Shown here: positions 1 to 8,042 of the stretch, one piece after another
Layout of the letters: each line of letters begins with the position of its first letter
How positions within the stretch are numbered: position 1 is the first letter of the stretch
Program-made: the position numbers and the translations under genes
The notes under the pieces: generated by a model
Database searches by the model: none
Told to the model about the DNA's origin: nothing
The model's input: the letters and a program-made list of their open reading frames with translations, nothing else
Assembly (NCBI RefSeq): GCF_023347295.1
Contig: NZ_CP094469.1
Span: 2,046,001-2,110,000 of the forward strand
DNA length: 64,000 nt
Source of the DNA: Faecalibacterium sp. I3-3-33
Lineage (GTDB): Bacteria; Bacillota; Clostridia; Oscillospirales; Ruminococcaceae
Reading direction: 5' to 3'

Positions 1-138
1 GCCAATGCGCGTACCATACGTAATTTGTTTGAGTCCATTGTAACCAAACAAAGCAACCGCATTCTGGCGTCCGGTCACTGCGAGGTCGAAAGCCTTCAGC
101 AGCTTTTGCCAGAAGATATTCAGTCTGCAATACAATAA
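1..138 (+). CDS. AAA+ ATPase, SpoVK/CbbX-like, C-terminal end only
   Basis: Only the last 45 codons and the TAA stop lie in the window. The segment NARTIRNLFESIV followed by a short polar tail resembles the C-terminal lid helix of SpoVK/CbbX-type AAA+ ATPases, where a G-N-x-R-x-V-R-N-L-F-E pattern carries the sensor-2 arginine. The Walker motifs would be upstream of the window, so the family call rests on this tail alone. The gene ends 14 bases before a stand-alone ClpX-type zinc-finger gene on the same strand, which suggests one transcription unit. Base composition is AT-richer than most of the window. Confidence 0.5.
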   Translation, partial: ANARTIRNLFESIVTKQSNRILASGHCEVESLQQLLPEDIQSAIQ

Positions 139-152
139 AAAGAGGTGTCTAC

Positions 153-353
153 ATGAGTGTTTGCAGTTTTTGTGGTAAAGATCAAAAGGATGTCGGTCTA
201 TTGATTCTCGGGCCGAACGGTGCGAACATCTGTAATGCGTGTGTCAAACTTTGTTATAACCTGATTCTTGATGCAGACAAAAAAGATGACGCTTCCAAGA
301 ATTCTCAGCCTGCCAGCCCCACCGCAGGTGATCCAGACGATTTGTATCTGTAA
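153..353 (+). CDS. Stand-alone ClpX-type zinc-binding domain protein (66 aa)
   Basis: The first 40 residues form a C4 zinc finger of the ClpX N-terminal type: CSFC at residues 4-7 and CNACVKLC at about 27-34, spaced as in the zinc-binding domain of ClpX, which dimerises and recruits adaptors and substrates. The remaining 25 residues are polar and probably disordered. There is no AAA+ domain, so this is not ClpX but the domain alone. It directly follows the tail of an AAA+ ATPase gene on the same strand, so it could be a detached substrate-recruitment module for that ATPase (inference). An AGAGGTG ribosome binding site sits 8 bases before the ATG, and an intrinsic terminator follows. Confidence 0.75.
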   Translation: MSVCSFCGKDQKDVGLLILGPNGANICNACVKLCYNLILDADKKDDASKNSQPASPTAGDPDDLYL

Positions 354-367
354 AATAGCATCTCAAA

Positions 368-401
368 CGAAAACGGCCATGCAAAAGCATGACCGTTTTC
401 G
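368..401 (+). terminator. Intrinsic terminator after the ClpX-type zinc-finger gene
   Basis: A 15-bp stem with one mismatch (CGAAAACGG...CCGTTTTCG) closes an AAAA loop and is followed by a short T-run. It lies between the plus-strand zinc-finger gene and the convergent XRE gene and can serve both. Confidence 0.7.
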
Positions 402-406
402 TTTTG

Positions 407-643
407 TCATTCTTTTTTGAATGTGACAGGAAATGGCTGCGAAATATCTGTGAGTCCTGTGATGTAATTCATGTCTACATTATAGAATCTTGCCAACTCG
501 ATCAGACACTCCACTGGCATCCGCACTCTGCCATTTTCATAGTCTGAATAAGTCGTCTGTGCAACATACACAGCTCTTGCAATATCCTTTTGGCTGTAGT
601 CATAATCATCCCGCAATTCGCGAATCCTCTCCGTGTACCGCAT
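407..643 (-). CDS. XRE-family helix-turn-helix regulator
   Basis: A 78-residue protein that is almost entirely one HTH_3 (Cro/C1) domain: IRELRDDYDYSQKDIA is helix 1-2, YVAQTTYSDYENGR is the recognition helix region, and LIELARFYNVDMNYITGL closes the fold. The start is taken at MRYTERI, where homologous proteins begin; another ATG lies three codons upstream. There is no effector domain. It is convergent with the zinc-finger gene and divergent from the membrane-protein gene. Its target is unknown; control of the neighbouring AT-rich genes is a guess from position. Confidence 0.85.
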   Translation of the reverse strand: MRYTERIRELRDDYDYSQKDIARAVYVAQTTYSDYENGRVRMPVECLIELARFYNVDMNYITGLTDISQPFPVTFKKE

Positions 644-800
644 CGCAATCACCTCGTATTAGATTGTACAATAATTCAAGCCATTTCGCAATTTTCACCG
701 GGTTTTACGGTAAGGAAAACATCAAAACGACAAATTGATGTATTCTAAGATAAAGCATATCCAAGTGGTTCTTGTGTACAATGTAGGAGGAAACGATCAA

Positions 801-1217
801 ATGACTCTTTTTATGGCATTTTTAAATGCGCTGAACTGGATCTTGCAACCGATTCTAAATCTTGTAGCATGGCTTGGCAGCACCGGCAACTGGTATTATA
901 TATTTGTTGCAGGGTTTATTTTGTGGGCGATTTTTCGCTACGGCGGCAGACTTCGATTTTACTTATTTTTGGCCGGTGCCGGGGTATTTGTCGTTTTAAT
1001 AGGCTTTGCGCTCCTTTGCAGCCTGACCCCCTCCGGGATACATTCTGTTGGCGATTTTTTCCTTTTCATCCTGCTTCTGATTGCTTTTATTGCAATAATC
1101 TTTCTTGGCGGAAAGATCATCCGCTTTTTTACCGGAGCGGCAGGGCGGCAGCGGTCTTATGAGCGTCGGGTCGATCGCTTCCATGACGCGTGGAATTCCA
1201 GAAATGATCGTTGGTAA
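801..1217 (+). CDS. Small integral membrane protein of unknown function (138 aa)
   Basis: The protein has an amphipathic N-terminal helix, then three hydrophobic segments (about residues 28-47, 51-73 and 82-104) and a strongly basic C-terminal tail rich in Arg (residues 108-138), so the tail is probably cytoplasmic. The ATG at 801 is chosen because TAGGAGG lies 10 bases upstream; the frame is open a further 22 codons without a better site. I do not recognise a family. It is preceded by about 150 bases of AT-rich sequence that probably hold its promoter, and followed by a strong terminator at 1292. Confidence 0.75.
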   Translation: MTLFMAFLNALNWILQPILNLVAWLGSTGNWYYIFVAGFILWAIFRYGGRLRFYLFLAGAGVFVVLIGFALLCSLTPSGIHSVGDFFLFILLLIAFIAIIFLGGKIIRFFTGAAGRQRSYERRVDRFHDAWNSRNDRW

Positions 1218-1291
1218 ATACAGGATCCGAAGAAATACATTCATTTATGGATTTTAGAGTGCATTAAAAACGCTCGTAGCGCTGACATGAT

Positions 1292-1324
1292 AGGAGCCGT
1301 TGCTGATCGCAACGGCTCCTTTTG
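1292..1324 (+). terminator. Intrinsic terminator
   Basis: An 11-bp perfect stem (AGGAGCCGTTG / CAACGGCTCCT) with a 7-base loop is followed by TTTT. It ends the small membrane-protein unit. The stretch 1218-1472 around it holds no gene I can support. Confidence 0.8.
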
Positions 1325-1472
1325 CATGTTTAATGCCCCTGCCGGAAATGGCAAAAGCAGGCAGAAGTTTCACGATCGATCACCTCCATGCAAAAACTTT
1401 TTCCTGTATCGGCCCGCCGCAGCGGAAAGTCAGTAGTTTTCACACGTTTATACGTTCATTCTCATCTTTGGT

Positions 1473-3545
1473 TTGTTCTGTCCTACCTGGCCGGAGCAGG
1501 CACTGCGGGCGAACATCCACTGCCAGATCTCGCTGGCGCTGAACCGCATTTATACCGAGTGGTACCCCAGCAAGGGCTACACCTTCAACATCACCAACTC
1601 CACCAGCTACGACCAGTACTACGTCCATGGGCGCACGGTGTTCGAGGTGATGGTGCGCATCACAGACGATATCTTCAACACCTATCTGCGCAAGCGCGGC
1701 ACGGTGAACCCCTATTATTCCGAGTATTGCGACGGCAAATCGGTCACCTGCCCGGGGCTCAAGCAATGGGGCACGGTAACGCTGGCCAACAACGGGCGCA
1801 GTGCTTTGCAGATCCTGCGCTACTACTACGGCAGCAGCATCGAGATCGTGCGCACCCAAAATATCCGCTCCATCCCGCAGAGCTACCCCGGCACGCCGCT
1901 GCGGCAGGGCAGCCGCGGCGCGGCGGTGTTCACCCTGCAACGGCAGCTGAACCGCATTACCAAGGACTATCCCTTCCTTGGCAAACTGACGGTGGACGGC
2001 GTATTCGGCAGCCAAATGGCTGCCACAGTGCGGGCGTTCCAGAAGCAGTTCAACCTGACCGCCGACGGCGTGGTGGGGCGGCAGACATGGTACAAGATCA
2101 GCTACATCTATGTATCGGTAAAGGACCTCGCCGAGCTGACCAGCGAGGGCGAAACTGCTACCGGCACCCTGTCTGACGGCACATGGAGCGGCACGGTGCT
2201 GAGCTCTGGCGCTTCCGGCAGCGCGGTGGAGCAGGTACAGTTCTGGCTGAACACGCTGGCGCAGTACGACAGCGCCATCCCCGCCGTAAAGGTGGACGGC
2301 ATATTCGGCACCGCCACCGCCAATGCGGTGCGCGCCTTCCAACGCAAATACGGCCTTACGGTGGACGGCATAGTGGGTCAGACCACTTGGAAGGAGCTGT
2401 ACGATGAGTTTTTGAGTATCCAGTCCGACAACGGCACCCCCAACGCCTACCCCGGCACGCCGCTGCGGGAGGGTTCCTCCGGGCAGAATGTGCGGCTGGT
2501 GCAGTTCTGGCTGAAGATCGCGCGCACCGTGTACACAAGCCTTGAAAGCGTGACCGTGGACGGAAAATTCGGCGCGGGCACGGCATCGGCTGTGCGGCGG
2601 TTCCAGCGCTACTTCGGGCTGACGGCAGACGGCGTGGTGGGGCAAACCACATGGCAAAAGCTGTACGAGGTGTACAACGATATCGCCAACCGGCTGCTCT
2701 CCTCTTCCCTGCGTCCCGGCGAGTACCCGGGCGTGCTGCGCACCGGCTCTTCCGGCACAGCGGTGCGGGAGCTGCAATTTTACCTCTACCTCATGAGCGC
2801 CTACGAGAGCAGCATCCCGCCGGTAAGCATTGACGGCAAGTTTGGCGCGGATACCGAGCGGGCAGTGCGGGCATACCAGCGATTTGCGGGGCTTACCGTG
2901 GACGGTGTGGTGGGGCGCACCACATGGAACTCCCTCTATGGCCGCGCCAGCCAGCTGCGCTCTTCCGGCCCGGTGGTCACTTTAAAACGTCTGCCCTACC
3001 CCGGTGCCCCGCTGACGGTGGGCAGCAGCGGCGAGGCGGTGCTGTACTACAATCTGCTTTTGCAGCGCATCGCCTATTATTTTTCCAGCGTGGAAGCTCC
3101 GCCCCTTGTCGACCGCTATACCGAAGAAACTGCCACAGCCACCCGCAGCGCCCAGCAGCTATTAGGGCTGGAGCAGACCGGCATTGCCGATGCCGACACA
3201 TGGACGGCGGTGGAGGCACTGAGTTTGCAGCTGGCCGCCCACGCCCCGAACCCGGACCGGGACGTTCCGCCCAGCACCGCTTACCCGGGGCGCGCCATCG
3301 CCGAGGGCAGCGCCGGGCAGGAGGTGGGACAGGTGGAGCGCTGGCTCAACCGCCGGGCGCAGCTTTCCTGCGGCGAGGGCTATGTGGCCGATAACAACCG
3401 CTTTGGCGCGGCAGACGCAGCCGCCGTGCGGGCTGTTCAGCAGCAGGCGGGGCTGCAGCCGGTGAACGGCATCGTGTACCGCGAAACATGGTATGCTTTG
3501 CAAGCCCAGTGCGCCGACCCCTGCGGCTGCGAGAAGGAGGAATGA
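1473..3545 (+). CDS. Peptidoglycan-binding protein with six PG_binding_1 repeats, 5'-truncated
   Basis: The reading frame opens after a stop at 1434 and has no ATG or ribosome binding site before the conserved sequence begins at CPTWPEQALRANI; the start given is a TTG of convenience. Related clostridial proteins carry about 40 more residues in front of PTWPEEALRAN, so the N-terminus appears to be missing. What remains is an N-terminal domain (about residues 1-130, with YCDGKSVTCPGLKQWG and LQILRYYYG) and six peptidoglycan-binding repeats, each starting near YPG and containing a VDG-x-FG motif and a DGVVG-x-TTW end, at about 135-215, 243-315, 325-405, 415-490, 508-585 and 603-678. Repeats 5 and 6 are degenerate. 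Composition changes from AT-rich to GC-rich where similarity begins. The gene is probably non-functional or translated poorly. It lies 3 bases before the M15 peptidase gene. Confidence 0.8.
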   Translation: MFCPTWPEQALRANIHCQISLALNRIYTEWYPSKGYTFNITNSTSYDQYYVHGRTVFEVMVRITDDIFNTYLRKRGTVNPYYSEYCDGKSVTCPGLKQWGTVTLANNGRSALQILRYYYGSSIEIVRTQNIRSIPQSYPGTPLRQGSRGAAVFTLQRQLNRITKDYPFLGKLTVDGVFGSQMAATVRAFQKQFNLTADGVVGRQTWYKISYIYVSVKDLAELTSEGETATGTLSDGTWSGTVLSSGASGSAVEQVQFWLNTLAQYDSAIPAVKVDGIFGTATANAVRAFQRKYGLTVDGIVGQTTWKELYDEFLSIQSDNGTPNAYPGTPLREGSSGQNVRLVQFWLKIARTVYTSLESVTVDGKFGAGTASAVRRFQRYFGLTADGVVGQTTWQKLYEVYNDIANRLLSSSLRPGEYPGVLRTGSSGTAVRELQFYLYLMSAYESSIPPVSIDGKFGADTERAVRAYQRFAGLTVDGVVGRTTWNSLYGRASQLRSSGPVVTLKRLPYPGAPLTVGSSGEAVLYYNLLLQRIAYYFSSVEAPPLVDRYTEETATATRSAQQLLGLEQTGIADADTWTAVEALSLQLAAHAPNPDRDVPPSTAYPGRAIAEGSAGQEVGQVERWLNRRAQLSCGEGYVADNNRFGAADAAAVRAVQQQAGLQPVNGIVYRETWYALQAQCADPCGCEKEE

Positions 3546-3548
3546 GGG

Positions 3549-4241
3549 ATGGCACGCCTTTTGATCTATGACGCCTACGAAAACAAGGTGTACACCTACG
3601 CAAACCTGAACGAGAACGATCCCATGCCTTACAGCACCCTGACCACCCTGCGGCTGCGGGAGTTCCGGGGTAAATCGGCCAGCCCTACCCTGTGGACCAC
3701 CATTGCCGCCATGGAGGCGTGGAACCTGACCCGCCGCAAATACGGCAGGGGCATCCCGGTGGGGTACGCCTTCCGCCGCATCTGGGAGGGCGGTCACGGC
3801 ACCCGCAGCCAGCACTATGCAGGGGTAGCGTTTGACGTAGGGCAAAGCCTTGGCCAGCGCCAGCGCACCGCCATTTACAACGCTGCCCGCGCTACCGGCG
3901 CGTGGGGCTATGTGGAGCCGCTGAGCCAGACCCCCACATGGGTGCACTTTGACCGCCGCTACGGCACCCCGGCCTGCAGCGGCACCACCGCCGGTTACCC
4001 CACCCTGCGCCGGGGCAGCCGGGGCTGCTATGTCATGGTCTTGCAGGACGCACTTTCCACCCTTGGCTACCAGACCGGCAGCCGCATCGACGGCATCTTT
4101 GGTGCCCGCACCGAACAGGCGCTGCGCGGCTACCAGAAGCGTACCAGCCTGCGGGTGGACGGCGTGTGCGGCTGCGACAGCTGGAAAAAGATCTCCACCG
4201 CCGTCATCGGCATCGGGCGCACCAAAACCACCATTGACTAG
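3549..4241 (+). CDS. M15-type D-Ala-D-Ala peptidase with a C-terminal peptidoglycan-binding repeat
   Basis: Residues about 45-140 form a peptidase M15_3 domain: GTRSQHYAGVAFDV supplies the first zinc histidine and aspartate (S-x-H-x-x-G-x-A-x-D), and TWVHFD gives the second histidine. Residues about 150-220 form one PG_binding_1 repeat with IDGIFG and VDGVCG. Such enzymes cleave D-Ala-D-Ala bonds in wall peptides. No signal peptide is evident, as is common for this small clostridial group. An AAGGAGG site precedes the ATG, which lies 3 bases after the stop of the six-repeat protein, so the two genes form one unit whose upstream member is truncated. Confidence 0.85.
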   Translation: MARLLIYDAYENKVYTYANLNENDPMPYSTLTTLRLREFRGKSASPTLWTTIAAMEAWNLTRRKYGRGIPVGYAFRRIWEGGHGTRSQHYAGVAFDVGQSLGQRQRTAIYNAARATGAWGYVEPLSQTPTWVHFDRRYGTPACSGTTAGYPTLRRGSRGCYVMVLQDALSTLGYQTGSRIDGIFGARTEQALRGYQKRTSLRVDGVCGCDSWKKISTAVIGIGRTKTTID

Positions 4242-4256
4242 TTTTCAGTTTATATA

Positions 4257-4298
4257 AAAAGGGTTCCGAGACGCCCGCGAGCGTTTCGGAACCCTTTT
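4257..4298. terminator. Bidirectional intrinsic terminator
   Basis: An 18-base arm, AAAAGGGTTCCGAGACGC, pairs almost fully with the matching right arm around a CCGCGA loop. A-run and T-run flank the stem, so it can stop both the plus-strand M15 gene and the minus-strand flavodoxin gene. Confidence 0.8.
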
Positions 4299-4311
4299 CT
4301 ATGGAAAAATC

Positions 4312-4803
4312 TTATTTTACAGCCTGCTTCAACTGTTCCAGATCTGCGGCATCCGGGTGGGAGAGCGCCTTGTCGAAGTTTTCGATCAGGGCATCCAGAT
4401 TGGGGATGTGCGCAGGCTGCGCCTTCATCGCCTCGTACCGCTGCCGGACGGACATGGGCATTTTGCCCTGACACATAAAGCTGCCGATGACGGTGTTGCT
4501 GCCGTCCAGCGCCTTCCGGGTGGCGGCAAGGATCTTTTCGAAGTAGGGCGCACTGCCGCCAAAGCCTGCAGTGCCAAACAGGAACACCCGCTTGCCGTGC
4601 AGCTGCTGCAAAAGCTCCAGCGTGTCGGCGTCAGCCTTGCCCTTGTCCGTCCAAAAGCCCACATATAGGGTATCTGCTGCCAATGCGGCAGCGTCCGGCA
4701 CACCGAAATAGCAACAGTCTGCCTGCGGCAGCTGCTCCTGCAGGGTCTGTGCCAGCAGTGCGGTGTTGCCGGTTTTGCTGCTGAATACGATGGCGTAACT
4801 CAT
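4312..4803 (-). CDS. Flavodoxin-family protein, BilS-like
   Basis: A 163-residue flavodoxin fold. FSSKTGNTALLAQ (residues 7-19) is the FMN phosphate loop, YVGFWTDKG (about 47-55) and FLFGTAGFGGS (about 74-84) line the isoalloxazine pocket, and MCQGKMPMSVRQRYE follows. This signature resembles the flavodoxin annotated as BilS, which accompanies the bilirubin reductase BilR; BilR itself is not in the window, so a role in bilirubin reduction is unproven and generic electron transfer remains possible. A GGGAGGT site stands 5 bases before the ATG. Confidence 0.75.
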   Translation of the reverse strand: MSYAIVFSSKTGNTALLAQTLQEQLPQADCCYFGVPDAAALAADTLYVGFWTDKGKADADTLELLQQLHGKRVFLFGTAGFGGSAPYFEKILAATRKALDGSNTVIGSFMCQGKMPMSVRQRYEAMKAQPAHIPNLDALIENFDKALSHPDAADLEQLKQAVK

Positions 4804-4927
4804 TTTTACCTCCCTCAGAGCAGCGGCAAAGCTGCCGGGTGCTCTTGTGCATACGTTATTTTACGGCAGTTCCTTTGCCGTGAGAGCCTGAAATCATGGA
4901 AGAGTATAGTACAGTGCCCTGCCAAAA

Positions 4928-5890
4928 TCAAGAGTTGACGATATTCTCGCCTTTCCCGGCCAGAATGCTGCGCAGATTGCCGGTGGTGATGTCCATCAGC
5001 CGCTGCAATGCTTCCTTGGTAGTCCATGCGATATGCGGAGTGAGCACCGCGCCCGGCAGGACGCGCAAACGGCTTTGGGGCGGCAGCGGCTCAGTGGCAA
5101 AGGCATCAGCGCCGTAAAAGGCGAGTTTTCCACTTTCCAGCGCATCAGCTACGGCTTCTTCGTCTACCAGTGCGCCCCGGGCGGTGTTCAGCAGAATGGC
5201 ACCGGGCTTCATTTTGGCAAGGGCTTCCCGGCTCATCAGCCCACGGGTTGCCGGGGTGGCCGGGCAGTGCAGGCTGAGCACATCGCTGCGGGCAAGCAGG
5301 GTGTCAAAGTCCACGAACTCCACCCCATCAGAGTCGTACTCCGGGCGCACCGTGCGGGTGCACACCAGCACCTCCATGCCAAAGGCCTTTGCGATGCGGG
5401 CGGTCTGGCGGCCGATGCTGCCGTAGCCGTAGATGCCAAAGGTCTTGCCCAGCAGCTCCACCTGCGGCAGCAGACCGTACTCTGCCGGGATGCCCAGCTG
5501 CCAGTATCCGTCCTTTACCGCCCGGTCGTACCGCTGGGCACACTGGCAGATGGCCAGCAGCAGGCTGAAGGTCATCTGCGCCACGCTATAAGTAGAGTAC
5601 CCCGGCACGTTGGCTACTGCCACCCCATGGCGGCGGCAGGCTTCAAGGTCGATATTATCCGTGCCGGTGGCGATGATGCCCACCCATTTAAGGTTCGGGC
5701 ACTGCGCCAGCACCGCCTCGTCAATGCGGCACTTGTTGATGAGCACCAGCTCTGCATCCCCGATGCGGGGCGCAATGTCCGCGTAGTCGGTGCGCACATA
5801 GCTGGTGGTGTCCGGCACCAGTGCCTTTACCCCGGACCAGTCCAAGTCCCCTTCTTCCATCACATAGCTTTCCAGGATCACTGCCTTCAT
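4928..5890 (-). CDS. D-2-hydroxyacid dehydrogenase (hydroxypyruvate/glycerate type)
   Basis: A full-length 320-residue NAD-dependent dehydrogenase. The Rossmann motif is GIYGYGSIGRQTARIA (about 150-165), the substrate/catalytic arginine is in NTARGALVDEEAV, and the catalytic histidine is in LTPHIAWTT near the C-terminus, with the partner acid in DAFATEPLPP. It reduces a 2-oxoacid such as hydroxypyruvate to the D-2-hydroxyacid; exact substrate is not readable from sequence. It is followed on the same strand by the flavodoxin gene after a 124-base gap. A glycerate 2-kinase gene lies at 10.6-11.9 kb, which would fit a glycerate pathway, although the two are not an operon. Confidence 0.88.
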   Translation of the reverse strand: MKAVILESYVMEEGDLDWSGVKALVPDTTSYVRTDYADIAPRIGDAELVLINKCRIDEAVLAQCPNLKWVGIIATGTDNIDLEACRRHGVAVANVPGYSTYSVAQMTFSLLLAICQCAQRYDRAVKDGYWQLGIPAEYGLLPQVELLGKTFGIYGYGSIGRQTARIAKAFGMEVLVCTRTVRPEYDSDGVEFVDFDTLLARSDVLSLHCPATPATRGLMSREALAKMKPGAILLNTARGALVDEEAVADALESGKLAFYGADAFATEPLPPQSRLRVLPGAVLTPHIAWTTKEALQRLMDITTGNLRSILAGKGENIVNS

Positions 5891-5918
5891 AGCTTTCTCA
5901 TTCCCTCTCTGGTTTACG

Positions 5919-6548
5919 TTATTCCGTTTCTTTCAGCGGATAAAGCGCCAGTGCAAGACTGCCGCCGTAGGGGCGGCTGTCCAGCGCGGCATAGCCCTTT
6001 GCCAGCAGCAGCGCCAGCTGCACCCTATCTTCCAGCGGCACCCACACCGGCGCGGTGCGGGCGGGCACACAGCCGGTGCGCAGCAAAAAGCAGGGCGCAA
6101 GGCTTTCCAGCGGGCGCAGCGCCCGCAGCCCGAAGCCCTGCCGGAAATACAGCGGCAACCGTGCCGCCGCGGTTTCGGTGCACTCCACTACCGCCCATGC
6201 CGTGCCCTTGCGGCGCAGCCGGTCTGCCCGGGCTGCGGCAATTTCCACCAGCCGGGCGGGCAGCTCCTCGCCGGTGCTCACCGGCGGGGTGAGCAGACAG
6301 CCGCCTTCCAGCTGCCGACGCCCCAGCCAGCTGCGCAATGCCGCTGCTGCGGCGGTATCGGCGGTAAGGGGCAGCACCAGCAGCGCCGCCCCAGCTGTGC
6401 CCCACGCCTCGCCTACGGTCAGCATCCGTAGCACCTCGGTACGGGGACGGTAGAACCCCGCCCCGCCGCAGCGCACCAATGTAAAAAATTCTTCGGCGGA
6501 AAGCCGCCGTACCTGCCGCTGACGCGGCGGGTCGCATACCTGGATCAT
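5919..6548 (-). CDS. Hypothetical protein with GNAT-like features
   Basis: A 209-residue protein rich in Ala, Leu and Arg. The region WAVVECTETAAARLPLYFRQGFGLRALRP splits into the strand-helix pattern and Y-x-x-x-G-F element seen at the C-terminal end of GNAT acetyltransferases, preceded by a stretch (about 55-100) that could hold the acetyl-CoA loop, although the usual R/Q-x-x-G-x-G/A loop is not clear. The assignment is therefore weak. A GGAGG site lies 8 bases before the ATG. Its stop lies 29 bases before the dehydrogenase start on the same strand, so the two may be co-transcribed. Confidence 0.6.
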   Translation of the reverse strand: MIQVCDPPRQRQVRRLSAEEFFTLVRCGGAGFYRPRTEVLRMLTVGEAWGTAGAALLVLPLTADTAAAAALRSWLGRRQLEGGCLLTPPVSTGEELPARLVEIAAARADRLRRKGTAWAVVECTETAAARLPLYFRQGFGLRALRPLESLAPCFLLRTGCVPARTAPVWVPLEDRVQLALLLAKGYAALDSRPYGGSLALALYPLKETE

Positions 6549-6639
6549 TTGCAGTTCCTCCGTTCTGATGTTCTTTCCATCAGCATACAGAAAACTGCGT
6601 GCAAACCGGCGCGAAACAGCGCGCCTTACAGCACAAAGA

Positions 6640-7362
6640 TCAGTCCAGCGAAACGTCCTCGCTCAGCACCTGCCCAATGGGCTTTGCAATGCACAGGTCG
6701 GCAGAGGCATCCGCCCCGGTGGGCTGCATATTGATGACCACCAAGTTGTCACCCCGGAAGTAGCGGATGAGCCCGGCGGCAGGGTACACCACCAGACTGG
6801 TACCGCCGATGATAAGGGTATCGGCATGGCGGATGGCATCCACCGCGCCGGACAGCACCTCCTCGTCCAAGCCCTCCTCGTAAAGCACCACGTCCGGCTT
6901 TACGATGCCGCCGCACTCGGTACAGCGGGGCACGCCGGTGCTGTTTGCGATGAAATCCACATCGTAGAACTTGCCGCAGCGGGTGCAGTAGTTGCGCAGA
7001 GTGCTGCCGTGCAGCTCGTACACGGTTTTGCTGCCCGCCGCCTGATGCAGACCGTCGATGTTCTGGGTGACCACCGCCCGCAGCTTGCCCTGCTGTTCCA
7101 GCTTTGCCAGCCGCAGATGGGCGGCGTTGGGCTTTGCCCCCTTTACGATCAGCTTATCGCGGTAAAAACGGTAAAATTCTTCCGGGTTTTCCTCCCAGAA
7201 GGTATGACTGAGGATGGTTTCGGGCGGGTAGTCGTACTTCTGGTGGTACAGCCCGTCCACGCTGCGGAAATCCGGGATGCCGCTTTCCGTAGAAACGCCC
7301 GCGCCGCCGAAAAAGACGATGCTGCTGCTTTTTGCAATAATGTCTTCCAGTGCCTTGACCAT
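6640..7362 (-). CDS. cobB: NAD-dependent protein deacylase (sirtuin)
   Basis: A complete 240-residue sirtuin that removes acyl groups from lysines using NAD. GGAGVSTESGIPDFRS (19-34) binds NAD, TQNIDGLHQAAGS (about 119-131) is the conserved core, YELHGS carries the catalytic histidine, CTRC and CTEC form the zinc site, and GGTSLVVYPA binds the nicotinamide ribose. The family normally has 230-260 residues, so it is full length. It stands alone, divergent from the ogt gene, with the shared promoter region at about 7363-7449. Confidence 0.93.
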   Translation of the reverse strand: MVKALEDIIAKSSSIVFFGGAGVSTESGIPDFRSVDGLYHQKYDYPPETILSHTFWEENPEEFYRFYRDKLIVKGAKPNAAHLRLAKLEQQGKLRAVVTQNIDGLHQAAGSKTVYELHGSTLRNYCTRCGKFYDVDFIANSTGVPRCTECGGIVKPDVVLYEEGLDEEVLSGAVDAIRHADTLIIGGTSLVVYPAAGLIRYFRGDNLVVINMQPTGADASADLCIAKPIGQVLSEDVSLD

Positions 7363-7449
7363 AGTTGAAACGCCCCTTTCCTCATGGAAGCTTTTGTGTT
7401 AAGATAGTACCAGTATAGCACATTCTTGCAGGAAAGGAAGAGGCCGGTT

Positions 7450-7920
7450 TTGAACGTCTGGTACATCAACAGCATCCTTGGAGCCATCTGTTTAGAGGAG
7501 GAGAACGATGCGCTGTGCGGGGTACATTTCTGCCCGGACGGCGCACCGGAGCTGGAGCCGCTGCCCCGCAGGGTGGTGGAGACCCCCCTGTTACAAGAAG
7601 CCGAGGAGCAGCTGAACGAATATTTTGCCGGGGTGCGCCGGGAGTTCGACCTGCCGCTGGCGGCAAAGGGCACGCCCTTTCAGCAGGCGGTATGGGCGCA
7701 GCTGCGCAAAATCCCCTACGGGGAGGTCCGCACCTACGGACAACTGGCGGCGGCGCTGGGCAAACCCAAGGCCAGCCGCGCCGTAGGCAGCGCCTGCCAC
7801 CGCAACCCGCTGTGCATCGTGGTGCCCTGCCACCGGGTCATCGGGGCAGACGGCAGCCTGACGGGCTACGCCGAGGGGCTGGACATCAAGGAATATTTGC
7901 TGGAATTGGAGCGATTTTAA
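7450..7920 (+). CDS. ogt: Methylated-DNA-[protein]-cysteine S-methyltransferase
   Basis: The enzyme transfers alkyl groups from O6-methylguanine to its own cysteine. The active-site sequence IVVPCHRVIGADG and the DNA-binding helix TYGQLAAALGKPKASRAVG are both present in the C-terminal half; the N-terminal half is the usual short RNase H-like domain. The TTG at 7450 is preferred because AGGAAAGGAAGAGG lies just upstream; an earlier in-frame TTG at 7426 would place this site inside the coding sequence. Length (156 aa) matches Ogt. It ends at a hairpin resembling those of the composite repeats found elsewhere in the window. Confidence 0.9.
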   Translation: MNVWYINSILGAICLEEENDALCGVHFCPDGAPELEPLPRRVVETPLLQEAEEQLNEYFAGVRREFDLPLAAKGTPFQQAVWAQLRKIPYGEVRTYGQLAAALGKPKASRAVGSACHRNPLCIVVPCHRVIGADGSLTGYAEGLDIKEYLLELERF

Positions 7921-7932
7921 GCAATTTATTTT

Positions 7933-7968
7933 GGGGTAACAGAACACCTGCGGGCGTTCTGTTACCCC
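7933..7968 (+). terminator. Intrinsic terminator of ogt, TGCG-loop type
   Basis: A 16-base stem with one mismatch (GGGGTAACAGAACACC / its complement) closes a TGCG loop and is followed by ATTTTCAA. Loop and tail match the hairpin part of the composite repeats at 26.5, 32.0, 32.2 and 42.0 kb, but the upstream interleaved core is missing here. Confidence 0.8.
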
Positions 7969-7991
7969 ATTTTCAAACCTATAAAAATCGA

Positions 7992-8026
7992 AAAGGCTGC
8001 TGCGCATCGTTTGCACAGCAGCCTTT
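7992..8026 (-). terminator. Intrinsic terminator of the SARP-type regulator gene
   Basis: Stem AAAGGCTGCTGCGCA with a near-perfect partner arm; on the minus strand it is followed by a T-rich run, 16 bases beyond the stop codon of the regulator gene. Confidence 0.75.
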
Positions 8027-8042
8027 GGTGTTTTATGCAGTT

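Noticed and set aside
7426..7449. An upstream TTG start for ogt
   Set aside because: It would place the purine-rich ribosome binding site inside the gene and adds residues not found in the family.
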